A stretch of 33,420 bases of DNA from Phenylobacterium sp. (GCF_016793225.1 NZ_JAEUMN010000119.1:1-33420), one strand, 5' to 3'. Shown: positions 22,203 through 30,931, counted from the stretch's first letter. The notes: generated from the letters alone by a model not told the origin. A program made the numbers and translations.

Positions 22203-25200
22203 ATGGCGTTCGATCACCTGGACGACGGCAAGTTCGCCGACGAGCGCGCAGCCCTCGCGGCGCTGCTCGCATCGCGCCCGCTCGGCGAAACCGACCGCGA
22301 GGCCGTGCGGGCCGAGGCCGAGGCCCTGGTCCGGGCCGCGCGCAAGGCCGCGCGCAGGCAGGGCGTGGTGGAGAGCTTCCTGCAGGAATTCAGCCTCTCG
22401 ACCCGCGAGGGGCTGGCGCTCATGTGCCTCGCCGAGGCGCTGCTGCGCACGCCCGACGAGGAGACCCGCGACCGGCTCATCGCCGAGAAGATCGCCTCCG
22501 CCGACTGGGCGAGCCACGCCGGCCGGTCGGACTCGCTGCTCGTCAACGCCTCGACCTGGAGCCTGATGCTCACGGGCAAGCTGATCGACCCCGACGACGA
22601 GGCGCGCAACGACCTGCCGGGCTTCATCAGGCGCCTGGCCGGGCGCCTGGGCGAGCCGGTGATCCGCCGCGCCGTGGCGGCGTCGGTCCGCATCATGGGC
22701 GAACAGTTCGTGCTGGGCGCCACCATCGAGAAGGCCCTGAAGCGCGCCGCCGACGACGGCTTCGTCTGCAGCTACGACATGCTGGGCGAGGGCGCCCGCA
22801 CCGACGCCGACGCGGACCGTTACGAGGCGGCCTACGCCCGCGCGATCCAGGTCGTGGGCAAGGCCGTGAAGGACGAGGGGCCCGAGCGCGGCCACGGGGT
22901 TTCGGTCAAGCTCTCGGCGCTCTCGCCGCGCTACGAGGCCCGGCAGTTCGAGCGGGTGATGGCCGACCTCTATCCGCGCATCGTGCGGCTGGCGACCATG
23001 GCCGCCGAGGCCAACATCAACCTCACCCTCGACGCCGAGGAAGCCGACCGTCTCGTCATCTCGCTGGACCTGCTCGACCGGCTGGCCCGCGAGCCGGCGC
23101 TGGGTTCGTGGCGCGGTCTCGGCCTGGCGGTGCAGGCCTATCAGAAGCGGGGCCCGCAGACGATCGAGGCGGTGGCCGGCATCGCGCGGAGCACGGGCCG
23201 GCGGCTGATGGTGCGGCTGGTGAAGGGGGCCTACTGGGACTCCGAGATCAAGCGCGCCCAGGTGGCCGGCCTCTCGGGCTATCCGGTGTACACGACCAAG
23301 GCCGCCACCGACGTCTCCTACCTCGCCTGCGCCCGCGCGCTGCTCGCCGCGGCCCCGCATCTCTACGGACAGTTCGCCACCCACAACGCCCACACGCTGG
23401 CGGCCGTGCGGCTGATGGCGAGCCAGATGGGGCTGTCGCCCGAGTTCCAGCGTCTGCATGGCATGGGCGAGGCGCTCTACGAGGCGGCGCGCGAGCGCTA
23501 CGGCCACTTCCCGCTCAGGGTCTACGCCCCGGTGGGCAGCCACGAAGACCTCCTGCCCTACCTGGTCCGCCGGCTGCTGGAGAACGGCGCCAACACCTCG
23601 TTCGTGCACGCCCTGCTGGATGAGAAGACGCCTGTCGCCAAGGTCGTGGTGGACCCGGTCGGCGCGGTGGAAGCCGCCGGCGCGGGGCCGCACCCGCGCA
23701 TCCCCCTGCCGCGCGACCTCTACGGGCCGGCCCGGCGCAACTCGGCCGGTCTCGATCTCTCCGTCGCCGCCGTCCGCGCGGCGCTGGGCGCCGCCATCGC
23801 GGAGCTGCCGCCTCTCGACGGCGCGCCCATCGTGTCGGGCCTGTCGATGATGGAGGGGGCCGGCGCGCCCGTGGCCTCGCCCGCCGACCTCGACCGGCCG
23901 ATCGGCCGCGCCTGGTCCGCGACCCCCGCCCACATCGACGCCGCCTTCGGCGCGGCCCGGGCGGCGCAGCCCGGATGGAACGCCCGCGGCGGCGAAGGCC
24001 GGGCCCGGGTGCTCCGCGCCATGGGCGATGCTCTGGAGGCCGACCGCGACCGCCTGATCGCCGTCTGCGTGCGCGAGGCGGGCAAGACCCTGGCGGACGC
24101 CGTCGCCGAGGTGCGCGAGGCCGCCGACTTCTGCCGCTACTACGCCCATCTCGCCGAGCGGCAGTTCGCCGGGGCGGAGACCCTGCGCGGCCCGGTGGGC
24201 GAGACGAACCAGTTGCAGCTCCACGGCCGCGGCGTCTTCGTCTGCATCAGCCCGTGGAACTTCCCGCTGGCCATCTTCACCGGCCAGATCGCCGCCGCGC
24301 TGGCGGCCGGCAACGGCGTGCTGGCCAAGCCCGCCGAGCAGACGCCCCTGGTCGCGGCCGAGGCCGTGAAGCTGTTCCACGGCGCGGGCGTGCCCGCCGA
24401 TCTCCTCCACCTGCTGCCCGGCGACGGCGCCACGGTGGGCGCGGCGCTGACGGCGCACCCCGGCTGCGACGGCGTGGCCTTCACCGGCGGCGTCGAGACG
24501 GCCTGGGCGATCAACCGCGCCCTGGCGGCGCGCGAGGGGCCGATCGTCCCCTTCATCGCCGAGACCGGGGGGCTGAACGCCATGTTCGTGGACACCACGG
24601 CCCTGCGCGAGCAGGTGATCGACGACGTGCTCGTGTCCGGGTTCGGCTCGGCGGGGCAGCGCTGCTCGGCCCTGCGCCTGCTGTTCGTGCCGCACGACAC
24701 CGCGGACCTCATCATCGACGGGCTCAAGGGCGCCATGCAGACCCTCGTGGTGGGCGACCCGGCCGACCCGCGGACCGACATCGGGCCGGTCATCGACGCC
24801 CAGGCGAAGGCCGAGCTCGAGGCTCACGTCCAGGCGCTGGAGGCCGAAGGCCGGGTGCTCGCGCGGCTCGCCGCGCCGGACGGCGGGCACTTCTTCGCGC
24901 CCACCCTGGCCGAGCTCCCGGACGCGTCCCGCCTCCAGAAGGAGGTCTTCGGACCGATCCTGCACGTGGTCCGCTACGATCCCGCGCGGCTCGCCGAGGC
25001 GGCCGCCCCCCTGGTGCAGGCGCGCTACGGGCTCACGCTCGGCGTCCATTCGCGCATCGAGGCCTTCGCCCAGGCGGTGCAGCGCGCCGTCCCGGCCGGC
25101 AACGCCTACGTGAACCGCTCGATGATCGGCGCCGTCGTGGGCGTCCAGCCGTTCGGGGGCGAAGGGCTCTCGGGCACCGGCCCCAAGGCGGGCGGTCCTC

Positions 25201-25292
25201 ACGCGCTCCTGCGGTACGCCGTCGAGCGCGCCGTCAGCGTCAACATCGCGGCCCAGGGCGGCGACCCGGCGCTCCTGAACCTCGACCTCTAG
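22203..25292 (+). CDS. putA: Bifunctional proline dehydrogenase / P5C dehydrogenase PutA
   Basis: A 1029-residue two-domain enzyme oxidising proline to glutamate. The FAD proline-dehydrogenase barrel covers about residues 85-470 (VSVKLSALSPRYE, NINLTLDAEEADR, RLMVRLVKGAYWDSEIKRAQ, FATHNAHTLAAV, RRLLENGANTSFVHALLDE). The NAD-dependent P5C dehydrogenase covers about 530-1000 (VFVCISPWNFPLAIFTGQIA, AETGGLNAMFVD with the general-base Glu, nucleophile Cys821 in GSAGQRCSAL). Electrons go to the quinone pool at the inner membrane. There is no N-terminal ribbon-helix-helix domain, unlike E. coli PutA, so it cannot repress itself and fits control by the adjacent PutR. GGAGG precedes the ATG. Confidence 0.97.
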   Translation: MAFDHLDDGKFADERAALAALLASRPLGETDREAVRAEAEALVRAARKAARRQGVVESFLQEFSLSTREGLALMCLAEALLRTPDEETRDRLIAEKIASADWASHAGRSDSLLVNASTWSLMLTGKLIDPDDEARNDLPGFIRRLAGRLGEPVIRRAVAASVRIMGEQFVLGATIEKALKRAADDGFVCSYDMLGEGARTDADADRYEAAYARAIQVVGKAVKDEGPERGHGVSVKLSALSPRYEARQFERVMADLYPRIVRLATMAAEANINLTLDAEEADRLVISLDLLDRLAREPALGSWRGLGLAVQAYQKRGPQTIEAVAGIARSTGRRLMVRLVKGAYWDSEIKRAQVAGLSGYPVYTTKAATDVSYLACARALLAAAPHLYGQFATHNAHTLAAVRLMASQMGLSPEFQRLHGMGEALYEAARERYGHFPLRVYAPVGSHEDLLPYLVRRLLENGANTSFVHALLDEKTPVAKVVVDPVGAVEAAGAGPHPRIPLPRDLYGPARRNSAGLDLSVAAVRAALGAAIAELPPLDGAPIVSGLSMMEGAGAPVASPADLDRPIGRAWSATPAHIDAAFGAARAAQPGWNARGGEGRARVLRAMGDALEADRDRLIAVCVREAGKTLADAVAEVREAADFCRYYAHLAERQFAGAETLRGPVGETNQLQLHGRGVFVCISPWNFPLAIFTGQIAAALAAGNGVLAKPAEQTPLVAAEAVKLFHGAGVPADLLHLLPGDGATVGAALTAHPGCDGVAFTGGVETAWAINRALAAREGPIVPFIAETGGLNAMFVDTTALREQVIDDVLVSGFGSAGQRCSALRLLFVPHDTADLIIDGLKGAMQTLVVGDPADPRTDIGPVIDAQAKAELEAHVQALEAEGRVLARLAAPDGGHFFAPTLAELPDASRLQKEVFGPILHVVRYDPARLAEAAAPLVQARYGLTLGVHSRIEAFAQAVQRAVPAGNAYVNRSMIGAVVGVQPFGGEGLSGTGPKAGGPHALLRYAVERAVSVNIAAQGGDPALLNLDL

Positions 25293-25350
25293 CCGCGCGT
25301 CTCCGGCCCAATCGCGGAGCGGGCGCCACTTCCGGCGCGGCTTTGCGTTT
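25291..25350 (+). terminator. Possible terminator after putA
   Basis: AGCCGCGC (25291-25298) can pair with GCGCGGCT (25335-25342), enclosing a second hairpin CTCCG/CGGAG (25301-25319); TTGCGTTT follows. The large loop and interrupted T run make it a moderate candidate. It includes the end of the putA stop codon. Confidence 0.4.
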
Positions 25351-25382
25351 AGCTCGGCAGCGCAGCGGGGGTCGAGGGACGC

Positions 25383-27158
25383 ATGACACTCCAGCAGGCC
25401 CTGGCCTTCGGCCTGATGGGCCTCACCATCGTGGGCTTCATCTGGGGCCGGTGGCGCTACGATGTGATCGCGGTGCTGGCCCTGCTGGCGGGGGTCACGC
25501 TCAACATCGTCCCGGCCGAGTCGGCCTTCGACGGCTTCAAGAACGACATCACCGTCATCATCGCCTGCGCCCTGGTGGTGAGCGCGGCCTTTGCCCGGTC
25601 GGGCATCGTCGAGCGGGTGCTACGGCCGCTGGCGCCGCACCTCAAGACCCCCGCCTCGCAGGTGATGCTCTTCGCCGGCGCGGTCACGCTGCTCTCCATG
25701 GTCACGAAGAACGTCGGCGCGCTGGCGATCATGATGCCGATCGCGCTGTCCGTGGCCAAGCGCACCGGCACGCCGCCCTCGCTGATCCTGATGCCGATGT
25801 CGTTCGGGGCGCTGCTGGGCGGCACGGTCACCCTGGTCGGCACCTCGCCCAACATCATCGTCTCGCAGGTGCGCGAGGAGATCCTGGGCCGGCCGTTCGG
25901 CATGTACGACTATGCGCCCGTGGGCCTCGGCGTCACGGCGGTGGGCCTGATCTTCCTCGCCTTCGGATACCGGCTCCTGCCCAAGTCCCGGCCCACGCGG
26001 GAGACCCTGGACGCGGCTCTCGGCGCCAACCCCTACGTCACCGAGGTCGAGGTGCCCCTCGGCTGGGAAGGCGGGCCGACCACCATCGGCAAGCTCGACC
26101 ACCTGGCAGGCGGCGATGTCACCGTGATGGCGCTGGTCCGCGACGGCAAGCGGCGGCCGTCGCCGCACGCCAACACCCGCGTGCGGCCCGGCGACATCCT
26201 GCTGCTCGAAGGCGACCACGAGTCCCTCGACTCCCTCATCGGCCGCCTCAAGCTGAAGCTCACCCGCGCGGATCGGCCCATCACGATGGAGGAGCCGACC
26301 GAGGAGGTCCGCATCGTCGAGGTCGTGGTCGGGCCCGAGTCCGTGATGGCCGGGCGTTCCGCGCGGCAGGAGGACCTGCATACGAGCCACGGGGTCAACC
26401 TCTTGGCCGTCAGCCGGGCCGGCTACCGCATTTCGAGCGAACTGCGCACGCTCAAGCTCCGGGCCGGCGACATGCTGGTCCTGCAGGGGGCCGAGCGGAC
26501 GCTGCCCGGCGCGCTGAAGACGCTGGGGCTGCTGCCCCTGGCCGAACGGGAGGTTCGCCTGGGCGGCCCCCGGTCGCTGGCGCCGGCGGTGATCCTGGCG
26601 GTGGCGATGATCCTGGTGGCGCTGAAGATCGCGCCCGTGGCGATCGCCTTCTTCGGCGCGGCCGTCCTGATGGTGGCGGTGGGCGCGATCCGCATGCGCG
26701 AGGCCTACACCGCCCTCGACGGACCGCTCCTCGTCCTGATCGCCTGCCTGATCCCGGTGTCCGAGGCCATCCGCGCCACGGGCGGCGCCGACCTCATCGC
26801 GGAGGGTCTGGCCTGGGCGTTCCGCGGGCAGCCCGGGATGCTTGCGCTGGGCGCGGTGATGGCGGTGGCCATGGCCGCGACGCCGTTCCTGAACAATGCC
26901 GCGACGGTGCTGATCGTGGCGCCGATCGGCGCCAGCCTGGCGAAGCTGCTGGGCTTCCAGCCCGAACCCTTCCTGATGGCCGTGGCGCTCGGCGCCGCCT
27001 GCGACTTCCTCACGCCGATCGGGCACCAGTGCAACACCCTGGTGATGGCCCCTGGCGGCTACCGCTTCGCGGACTATCCCCGGCTGGGCGCGCCGCTGTC
27101 GCTGATCGTCCTCGTGGTGGGCACCGTGCTCATCGGGATGGTCTGGCCGCTGAGCTGA
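25383..27158 (+). CDS. SLC13/DASS-type permease with two RCK_C domains
   Basis: A 591-residue inner-membrane transporter. An N-terminal set of helices (to about residue 200) includes the ion-transporter motif TLVGTSPNIIVSQ preceded by SMVTKNVGALAIMMPIALSVA. A cytoplasmic insertion at about residues 215-385 consists of two TrkA_C/RCK_C domains (VTVMALVRDGKRRPSPHANTRVRPGDILLLEGD and a second copy ending LRAGDMLVLQGAERTLPG). The C-terminal helices carry the second repeat motif ATPFLNNAATVLIVAPIGASLA. This layout is the SLC13-like group that transports sulfate, dicarboxylates or other anions; the substrate cannot be stated. GAGGG lies before the ATG. It is between putA and nrdA and probably transcribed on its own. 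Confidence 0.88.
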   Translation: MTLQQALAFGLMGLTIVGFIWGRWRYDVIAVLALLAGVTLNIVPAESAFDGFKNDITVIIACALVVSAAFARSGIVERVLRPLAPHLKTPASQVMLFAGAVTLLSMVTKNVGALAIMMPIALSVAKRTGTPPSLILMPMSFGALLGGTVTLVGTSPNIIVSQVREEILGRPFGMYDYAPVGLGVTAVGLIFLAFGYRLLPKSRPTRETLDAALGANPYVTEVEVPLGWEGGPTTIGKLDHLAGGDVTVMALVRDGKRRPSPHANTRVRPGDILLLEGDHESLDSLIGRLKLKLTRADRPITMEEPTEEVRIVEVVVGPESVMAGRSARQEDLHTSHGVNLLAVSRAGYRISSELRTLKLRAGDMLVLQGAERTLPGALKTLGLLPLAEREVRLGGPRSLAPAVILAVAMILVALKIAPVAIAFFGAAVLMVAVGAIRMREAYTALDGPLLVLIACLIPVSEAIRATGGADLIAEGLAWAFRGQPGMLALGAVMAVAMAATPFLNNAATVLIVAPIGASLAKLLGFQPEPFLMAVALGAACDFLTPIGHQCNTLVMAPGGYRFADYPRLGAPLSLIVLVVGTVLIGMVWPLS

Positions 27159-27190
27159 CGGCGCGGCGCGCGGGCCGTTCACAGTGTCGT

Positions 27191-27296
27191 GAATCGCCGC
27201 CCCGTTAACCCTGCTGCGCCGAGAGCGGCCGAATCCGCGTTAACGTCTCGTTAGCGAAAAAACCCGGGGACGGGCTGCTCGCCTCATTGACGAGTC
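27191..27296 (+). promoter_or_regulatory. GANTC cluster and CtrA-like site upstream of nrdA
   Basis: Three CcrM methylation sites (GAATC 27191-27195, GAATC 27231-27235, GAGTC 27292-27296) fall within 106 bp. TTAA (27240-27243) N7 TTAG (27251-27254) matches the CtrA consensus TTAA-N7-TTAA at seven of eight positions. A further TTAAC is at 27205-27209. In Caulobacter such sites tie transcription to DNA replication and cell-cycle stage. Confidence 0.5.
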
Positions 27297-27312
27297 GATG
27301 GGACCCATGTGT

Positions 27313-27354
27313 CCATATGTGGGTTGTTCGGGATGGGGCCGACACAACATCTAG
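27313..27354 (+). promoter_or_regulatory. Paired NrdR boxes upstream of nrdA
   Basis: CAACATCTAG at 27345-27354 matches the core of the NrdR box (CWATATATWG) at eight of ten positions, and CCATATGTGG at 27313-27322 at seven of ten. Their starts are 32 bases apart, three helical turns, as is typical for NrdR, the ATP/dATP-sensing repressor of ribonucleotide reductase genes. They lie 57-98 bases before the nrdA ATG. Confidence 0.65.
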
Positions 27355-27410
27355 GGGCTGGGACTGGGGCGGGAGAGCCAGGGTCCCGAATGGGAAATGG
27401 GTCCGAGGAC

Positions 27411-29270
27411 ATGAGTGAGGCGGCGAAGGTTGGGATTGCCGAGTCTTCTGAACGGGTTGCGCCGGCGCAGCCCGCGCGTCCGCAGCTGCAGCTGGTCCGG
27501 AAGGTCGAGGTGGATCGGTCGCGCGACGCGCTGCTGACCGACTTCGGCAAGACGACGCTGGAAGACCGCTACCTGCTCCCGGGCGAAAGCTACCAGGACA
27601 TGTTCGCGCGCGTCGCCACGGCGTTCGCCGACGACGCCGACCACGCCCAGCGGATCTACGACTACATCTCGCGGCTCTGGTTCATGCCGGCCACGCCGGT
27701 GCTGTCGAACGGCGGCGCCCAGCGCGGCCTGCCGATCAGCTGCTTCCTGAACGCCGTGCCCGACAACCTCGAAGGCATCGTCGGCGTCTGGAACGAGAAC
27801 GTCGCCCTGGCCTCCAACGGCGGCGGCATCGGCACCTACTGGGGCGGCGTCCGCTCGATCGGCGAAAAGGTGAAGGGCGCCGGCCAGACCAGCGGCATCA
27901 TCCCCTTCATCCGCGTGATGGACTCCCTGACGCTGGCGATCAGCCAGGGGTCGCTGCGCCGCGGCTCGGCCGCCGTCTACCTCGACATCCATCACCCGGA
28001 GATCGAGGAGTTCCTCGAGATCCGGAAGCCCTCGGGCGACTTCAACCGCAAGAGCCTGAACCTCCACCATGGCCTGTCGATCACCGACGAGTTCATGGAG
28101 GCGGTGCGTGACGGCGCCATGTTCGGCCTGCGCTCGCCGAAGACCGGCGAGGTCATCCGCGAGGTCGACGCCCGCTCGCTCTGGCAGAAGATCCTGGAGA
28201 TCCGCCTGCAGACGGGCGAGCCCTACCTGATCTTCTCCGACACCGTGAACCGCGCGATGCCGCAGCATCAGCGCGAACTCGGCCTCTCCGTCCGCCAGTC
28301 CAACCTGTGCAGCGAGATCATGCTGCACACCGGCAAGGACCATCAGGGTCTGGAGCGGACGGCCGTGTGCTGCCTGTCTTCGGTCAATGCCGAGACCTTC
28401 CTGGAGTGGCGCGACCACCCGACGTTCATCGAGGACGTCATGCGCTTCCTCGACAACGTGCTGGAGGACTTCATCGTCCGCGCGCCGCCGTCGATGAAGA
28501 ACGCCGTCTACGCCGCCCGCCGCGAGCGCAGCGTGGGCCTGGGCCTCATGGGCTTCCACTCGTTCCTGCAGAGCCAGAACGTGCCCTTCGAGAGCGCCAT
28601 GGCGAAGAGCTGGAACATGCGGCTCTTCAAGACCCTGCGCCGCCAGTGCGACGCCGCCTCGCGCAAGCTGGCCGCCGAGCGGGGGCCCTGCCCGGACGCC
28701 GCCGAGCGCGGCGTCATGGAGCGCTTCAGCCACAAGCTGGCCATCGCGCCCACCGCCTCGATCTCGATCATCTGCGGCGGGACCTCGGCCGGCATTGAGC
28801 CGATCCCGGCCAACATCTACACCCACAAGACCCTGTCGGGGACCTTCGCGGTCAAGAACCCCTTCCTCGACGCGCTGCTGACCGAGAAGGGCCAGAACAC
28901 CCCCGGGGTGTGGGATTCCATCCTGCAGAACGAGGGCTCGGTGCAGCACCTCGACTTCCTGAGCCAGGACGAGAAGGACGTCTTCAAGACGGCCTTCGAG
29001 ATCGACCAGCGCTGGGTGATCGAGCTGGCCGCCGACCGGACGCCCGACATCTGCCAGTCGCAGTCGGTGAACGTCTTCCTGCCCGGCGACGTCGACAAGT
29101 GGGACCTGCACATGCTGCACTGGACGGCGTGGGAGCGCGGCTGCAAGTCGCTCTACTACCTGCGCTCCAAGTCGGTGCAGCGCGCCAGCCATGCCGGCGG
29201 CGAGGCGCTCGCCGAGGTGGTCCACGCCGAAGGCAAGACCGACTACGAGGAATGCCTCGCCTGCCAGTAG
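27411..29270 (+). CDS. nrdA: Class Ia ribonucleoside-diphosphate reductase, alpha subunit
   Basis: A 619-residue large subunit that reduces ribonucleotides to deoxyribonucleotides. The active-site cysteines are present: Cys111 in PISCFLNAVPDNLEGI and Cys320/Cys321 in AVCCLSS (redox pair), Cys300 in SNLCSEIML with Asn298 and Glu302 (thiyl radical site), the radical-transfer pair in SLYYLRS, and the C-terminal shuttle CLAC (615-618). It is about 140 residues shorter than E. coli NrdA because the N-terminal ATP-cone is absent; residues 1-30 are Ala/Pro-rich filler. The ATG at 27411 with GAGG upstream is chosen because the longer frame from 27309 would place the NrdR boxes inside the gene. Confidence 0.95.
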   Translation: MSEAAKVGIAESSERVAPAQPARPQLQLVRKVEVDRSRDALLTDFGKTTLEDRYLLPGESYQDMFARVATAFADDADHAQRIYDYISRLWFMPATPVLSNGGAQRGLPISCFLNAVPDNLEGIVGVWNENVALASNGGGIGTYWGGVRSIGEKVKGAGQTSGIIPFIRVMDSLTLAISQGSLRRGSAAVYLDIHHPEIEEFLEIRKPSGDFNRKSLNLHHGLSITDEFMEAVRDGAMFGLRSPKTGEVIREVDARSLWQKILEIRLQTGEPYLIFSDTVNRAMPQHQRELGLSVRQSNLCSEIMLHTGKDHQGLERTAVCCLSSVNAETFLEWRDHPTFIEDVMRFLDNVLEDFIVRAPPSMKNAVYAARRERSVGLGLMGFHSFLQSQNVPFESAMAKSWNMRLFKTLRRQCDAASRKLAAERGPCPDAAERGVMERFSHKLAIAPTASISIICGGTSAGIEPIPANIYTHKTLSGTFAVKNPFLDALLTEKGQNTPGVWDSILQNEGSVQHLDFLSQDEKDVFKTAFEIDQRWVIELAADRTPDICQSQSVNVFLPGDVDKWDLHMLHWTAWERGCKSLYYLRSKSVQRASHAGGEALAEVVHAEGKTDYEECLACQ

Positions 29271-29302
29271 GCCCTCAGGCTCGCACAGGCTCCTGAAACG
29301 CC

Positions 29303-29329
29303 AGGCTCCTCCCGGCGAGGGGCGAGCCT
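29303..29329 (+). other. Inverted repeat downstream of nrdA
   Basis: AGGCTC (29303-29308) is the reverse complement of GAGCCT (29324-29329), with further C-rich/G-rich pairing inside. No T run follows, so it is not a standard terminator, though it lies 32 bases after the nrdA stop and may stabilise its 3' end. Confidence 0.35.
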
Positions 29330-29464
29330 GCGCGGCAGGGGAGGGACCGGCCGCTGCGAGCAAGGGCCGCGCGATTCACCCTGCCGCAATTCGCCCCAGG
29401 CGCTTTTGGCCTTGCCGGGGTCCCCGGCGTCGCGAACTATGACCCTCGGAACGGGGAGTAGCGC

Positions 29465-30121
29465 ATGCGTGGGGTCGCGCTCGTCGTCGCACTGGCAGGC
29501 TGCGCGGCCGCAGGGTCCGCCGCGGCGCAGACGCGTGTTCCCGATCTCACGGCCGCCCTCGACCTCAAGGACGCCGCCTTCGCCCGGGTCCCCCGGGGCT
29601 TCGACGACGACCGCCTGGACCGGGTGACGATCCGCGCCTGGCCCCGGGCGGTCAGCTTCTCGTCCGACACGCTGGAGTTCGAGGTCGCGCCGCACGCCGG
29701 CTTCGGCGTCTCCGATCGCGGGCGGGGCGCGGCCGAGGGCGGCGCGATGCTGACGGTCTCGCCGAAGACCCGCGGCGAGCGCGCCCTGGCGCACCTGCGC
29801 GACATGGGCGTGAAGGACGGCCAGGCGGCCTTCGGCGACACCGGGCGCTGGTACCTGTTCGCGGCCGCCAGCGGCCAGGCGGTGGGGCTCAACATGCTGC
29901 GCGGCGACCGCGGCGGCTGGGACCGCGCCGGGTGGTCCACCGACGCCGCCAGCACCCTGGTGGGCGACGCCCAGGTCGGCGTGGGCTGGCGCAAGGGGGA
30001 CGTGCAGAGCTCGTTCGGCGTCATCCACCGCGAGGTGAAGGGCAAGCACATGATCTGGGGCCAGCCCACCCGCGACGACACCGTCGCCGCCTTCACCTTC
30101 AGCTTCCGCCCGCAACGCTGA
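29465..30121 (+). CDS. Hypothetical exported protein
   Basis: A 218-residue protein with an N-terminal signal sequence (MRGVALVVALAGCAAAGSAAAQ). It contains a lipobox-like LAGC, so it could be a lipoprotein, or be cut after SAAAQ-region Ala by signal peptidase I. The rest is rich in short beta-strand patterns (DRVTIRAWPRAVSFSSDTLEFEVAPHAGFGVS, WYLFAAASGQAVGLNML, STLVGDAQVGVGWRKGDVQSSFGVIHREV, TVAAFTFSFRPQR), as in a small barrel or lipocalin-like outer-membrane-associated protein. GGGAG precedes the ATG. I do not recognise the family. It lies between nrdA and nrdB but has its own untranslated gap (194 bp). Confidence 0.7.
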   Translation: MRGVALVVALAGCAAAGSAAAQTRVPDLTAALDLKDAAFARVPRGFDDDRLDRVTIRAWPRAVSFSSDTLEFEVAPHAGFGVSDRGRGAAEGGAMLTVSPKTRGERALAHLRDMGVKDGQAAFGDTGRWYLFAAASGQAVGLNMLRGDRGGWDRAGWSTDAASTLVGDAQVGVGWRKGDVQSSFGVIHREVKGKHMIWGQPTRDDTVAAFTFSFRPQR

Positions 30122-30169
30122 CCATCGGCCTCGCCGCCGCAGGCGCACGGCTAGGCGGGGCGGCCCCAT

Positions 30170-30829
30170 CTAGATCCGGTCCCAGCCCTCGAAGAAGGGG
30201 TAGCGCTCGGCCCACAGCGCGGCCAGCCGCGGGTCGGCGTCGACGCGGCGCACGGCCTCGCCCATCCGCGGCGCCGCGGCGTAGAACCGCTGCCGCCTGG
30301 GACGGAAGCGCGACACCACCGCCACGTACAGGTCGAGCACGGTCAGCGCCTCGCCCAGGATGTACGGGCCGGGCTCGACCTGCCGCTCCATGATCGCCCA
30401 GCATTGGCTGATCCGGTCCTGGATCGCGGCGTCCATCTCGCCGTGGATGCGCGGGTCGACCACCAGGCGCGAGGGGTCGTCCTTGATCCAGTAGAAGGCG
30501 TAGATCGCGGCGCTGACGAAGCTCATCCAGCGCAGGAAGGCCGAGCGGCGCGGATCGTCCGGCCCCGGGGCGAGGCCCGCCTCCGGGTGCAGCTCCCCGA
30601 GCCGCACCAGAATGGCCGCGCTCTCGGTCATCACCTCGCCGCCGGGGAGCGCTAGTGCCGGCACCTGCCGCATGGGGTTGGCGGCCAGCACCCGGTCGCC
30701 CGCCGCCTGGTCGTCCTCGAAGGTGGGCGCCTCGACCACCTCGAACGGCGCGCCGATCAGCGTCAGCGCCGCCTCCACGGCCACGCCGCCTGAGCCGACG
30801 GCGGAATAGAGGACATATCCACCGGCCAT
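30170..30829 (-). CDS. Glutathione S-transferase family protein
   Basis: A 219-residue cytosolic protein with the GST layout. The N-terminal thioredoxin-like domain (residues 1-80) has the early YVLYSAVGSGGVAVEAALTLIGAPFEVVE, the cis-Pro NPMRQVPALALPGGEVMTESAAILVRLGE (glutathione-binding ES), and the C-terminal helical domain holds the N-capping box-like ALTVLDLYVAVVSRF. It would conjugate or reduce substrates with glutathione. Three in-frame starts lie close together (TTG 30835, GTG 30832, ATG 30829); the ATG is chosen because GGAG is 6 bases upstream. The protein sits on the opposite strand to the two nrd genes, and its promoter shares the gap with nrdB. Confidence 0.88.
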   Translation of the reverse strand: MAGGYVLYSAVGSGGVAVEAALTLIGAPFEVVEAPTFEDDQAAGDRVLAANPMRQVPALALPGGEVMTESAAILVRLGELHPEAGLAPGPDDPRRSAFLRWMSFVSAAIYAFYWIKDDPSRLVVDPRIHGEMDAAIQDRISQCWAIMERQVEPGPYILGEALTVLDLYVAVVSRFRPRRQRFYAAAPRMGEAVRRVDADPRLAALWAERYPFFEGWDRI

Positions 30830-30850
30830 CACCAACTCCGTGGAAAAACG

Positions 30851-30892
30851 CTACATACCGTGGGGTGGCCGCTTTACGACCACAACATGTTG
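30851..30892 (+). promoter_or_regulatory. Paired NrdR boxes upstream of nrdB
   Basis: CAACATGTTG at 30883-30892 is a perfect palindrome and matches the NrdR core CWATATATWG at eight of ten positions. CTACATACCG at 30851-30860 matches at seven of ten. The offset is again exactly 32 bases, as upstream of nrdA. A GANTC site (30926-30930) and TTAAC (30901-30904 region) lie between the boxes and the nrdB ATG. Confidence 0.65.
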
Positions 30893-30931
30893 AGACACTC
30901 TTAACCCCGTTCGCAGGGGGCGCGTGACTCG

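Noticed and set aside
22140-25202. A 1020-codon frame antisense to putA
   Set aside because: It mirrors putA codon structure, is rich in Arg, Gly, His and Val without any domain, and putA is certain.
23975-27208. A 1077-codon plus-strand frame spanning putA and the permease
   Set aside because: It is Arg/Ala/Gly-rich, has no recognisable motif, and overlaps two well-supported genes in another frame.
27309-27410. An N-terminal extension of NrdA starting at 27309
   Set aside because: It would put the paired NrdR boxes and the likely promoter inside the gene, and the added residues are low complexity; the ATG at 27411 has a proper ribosome-binding site.
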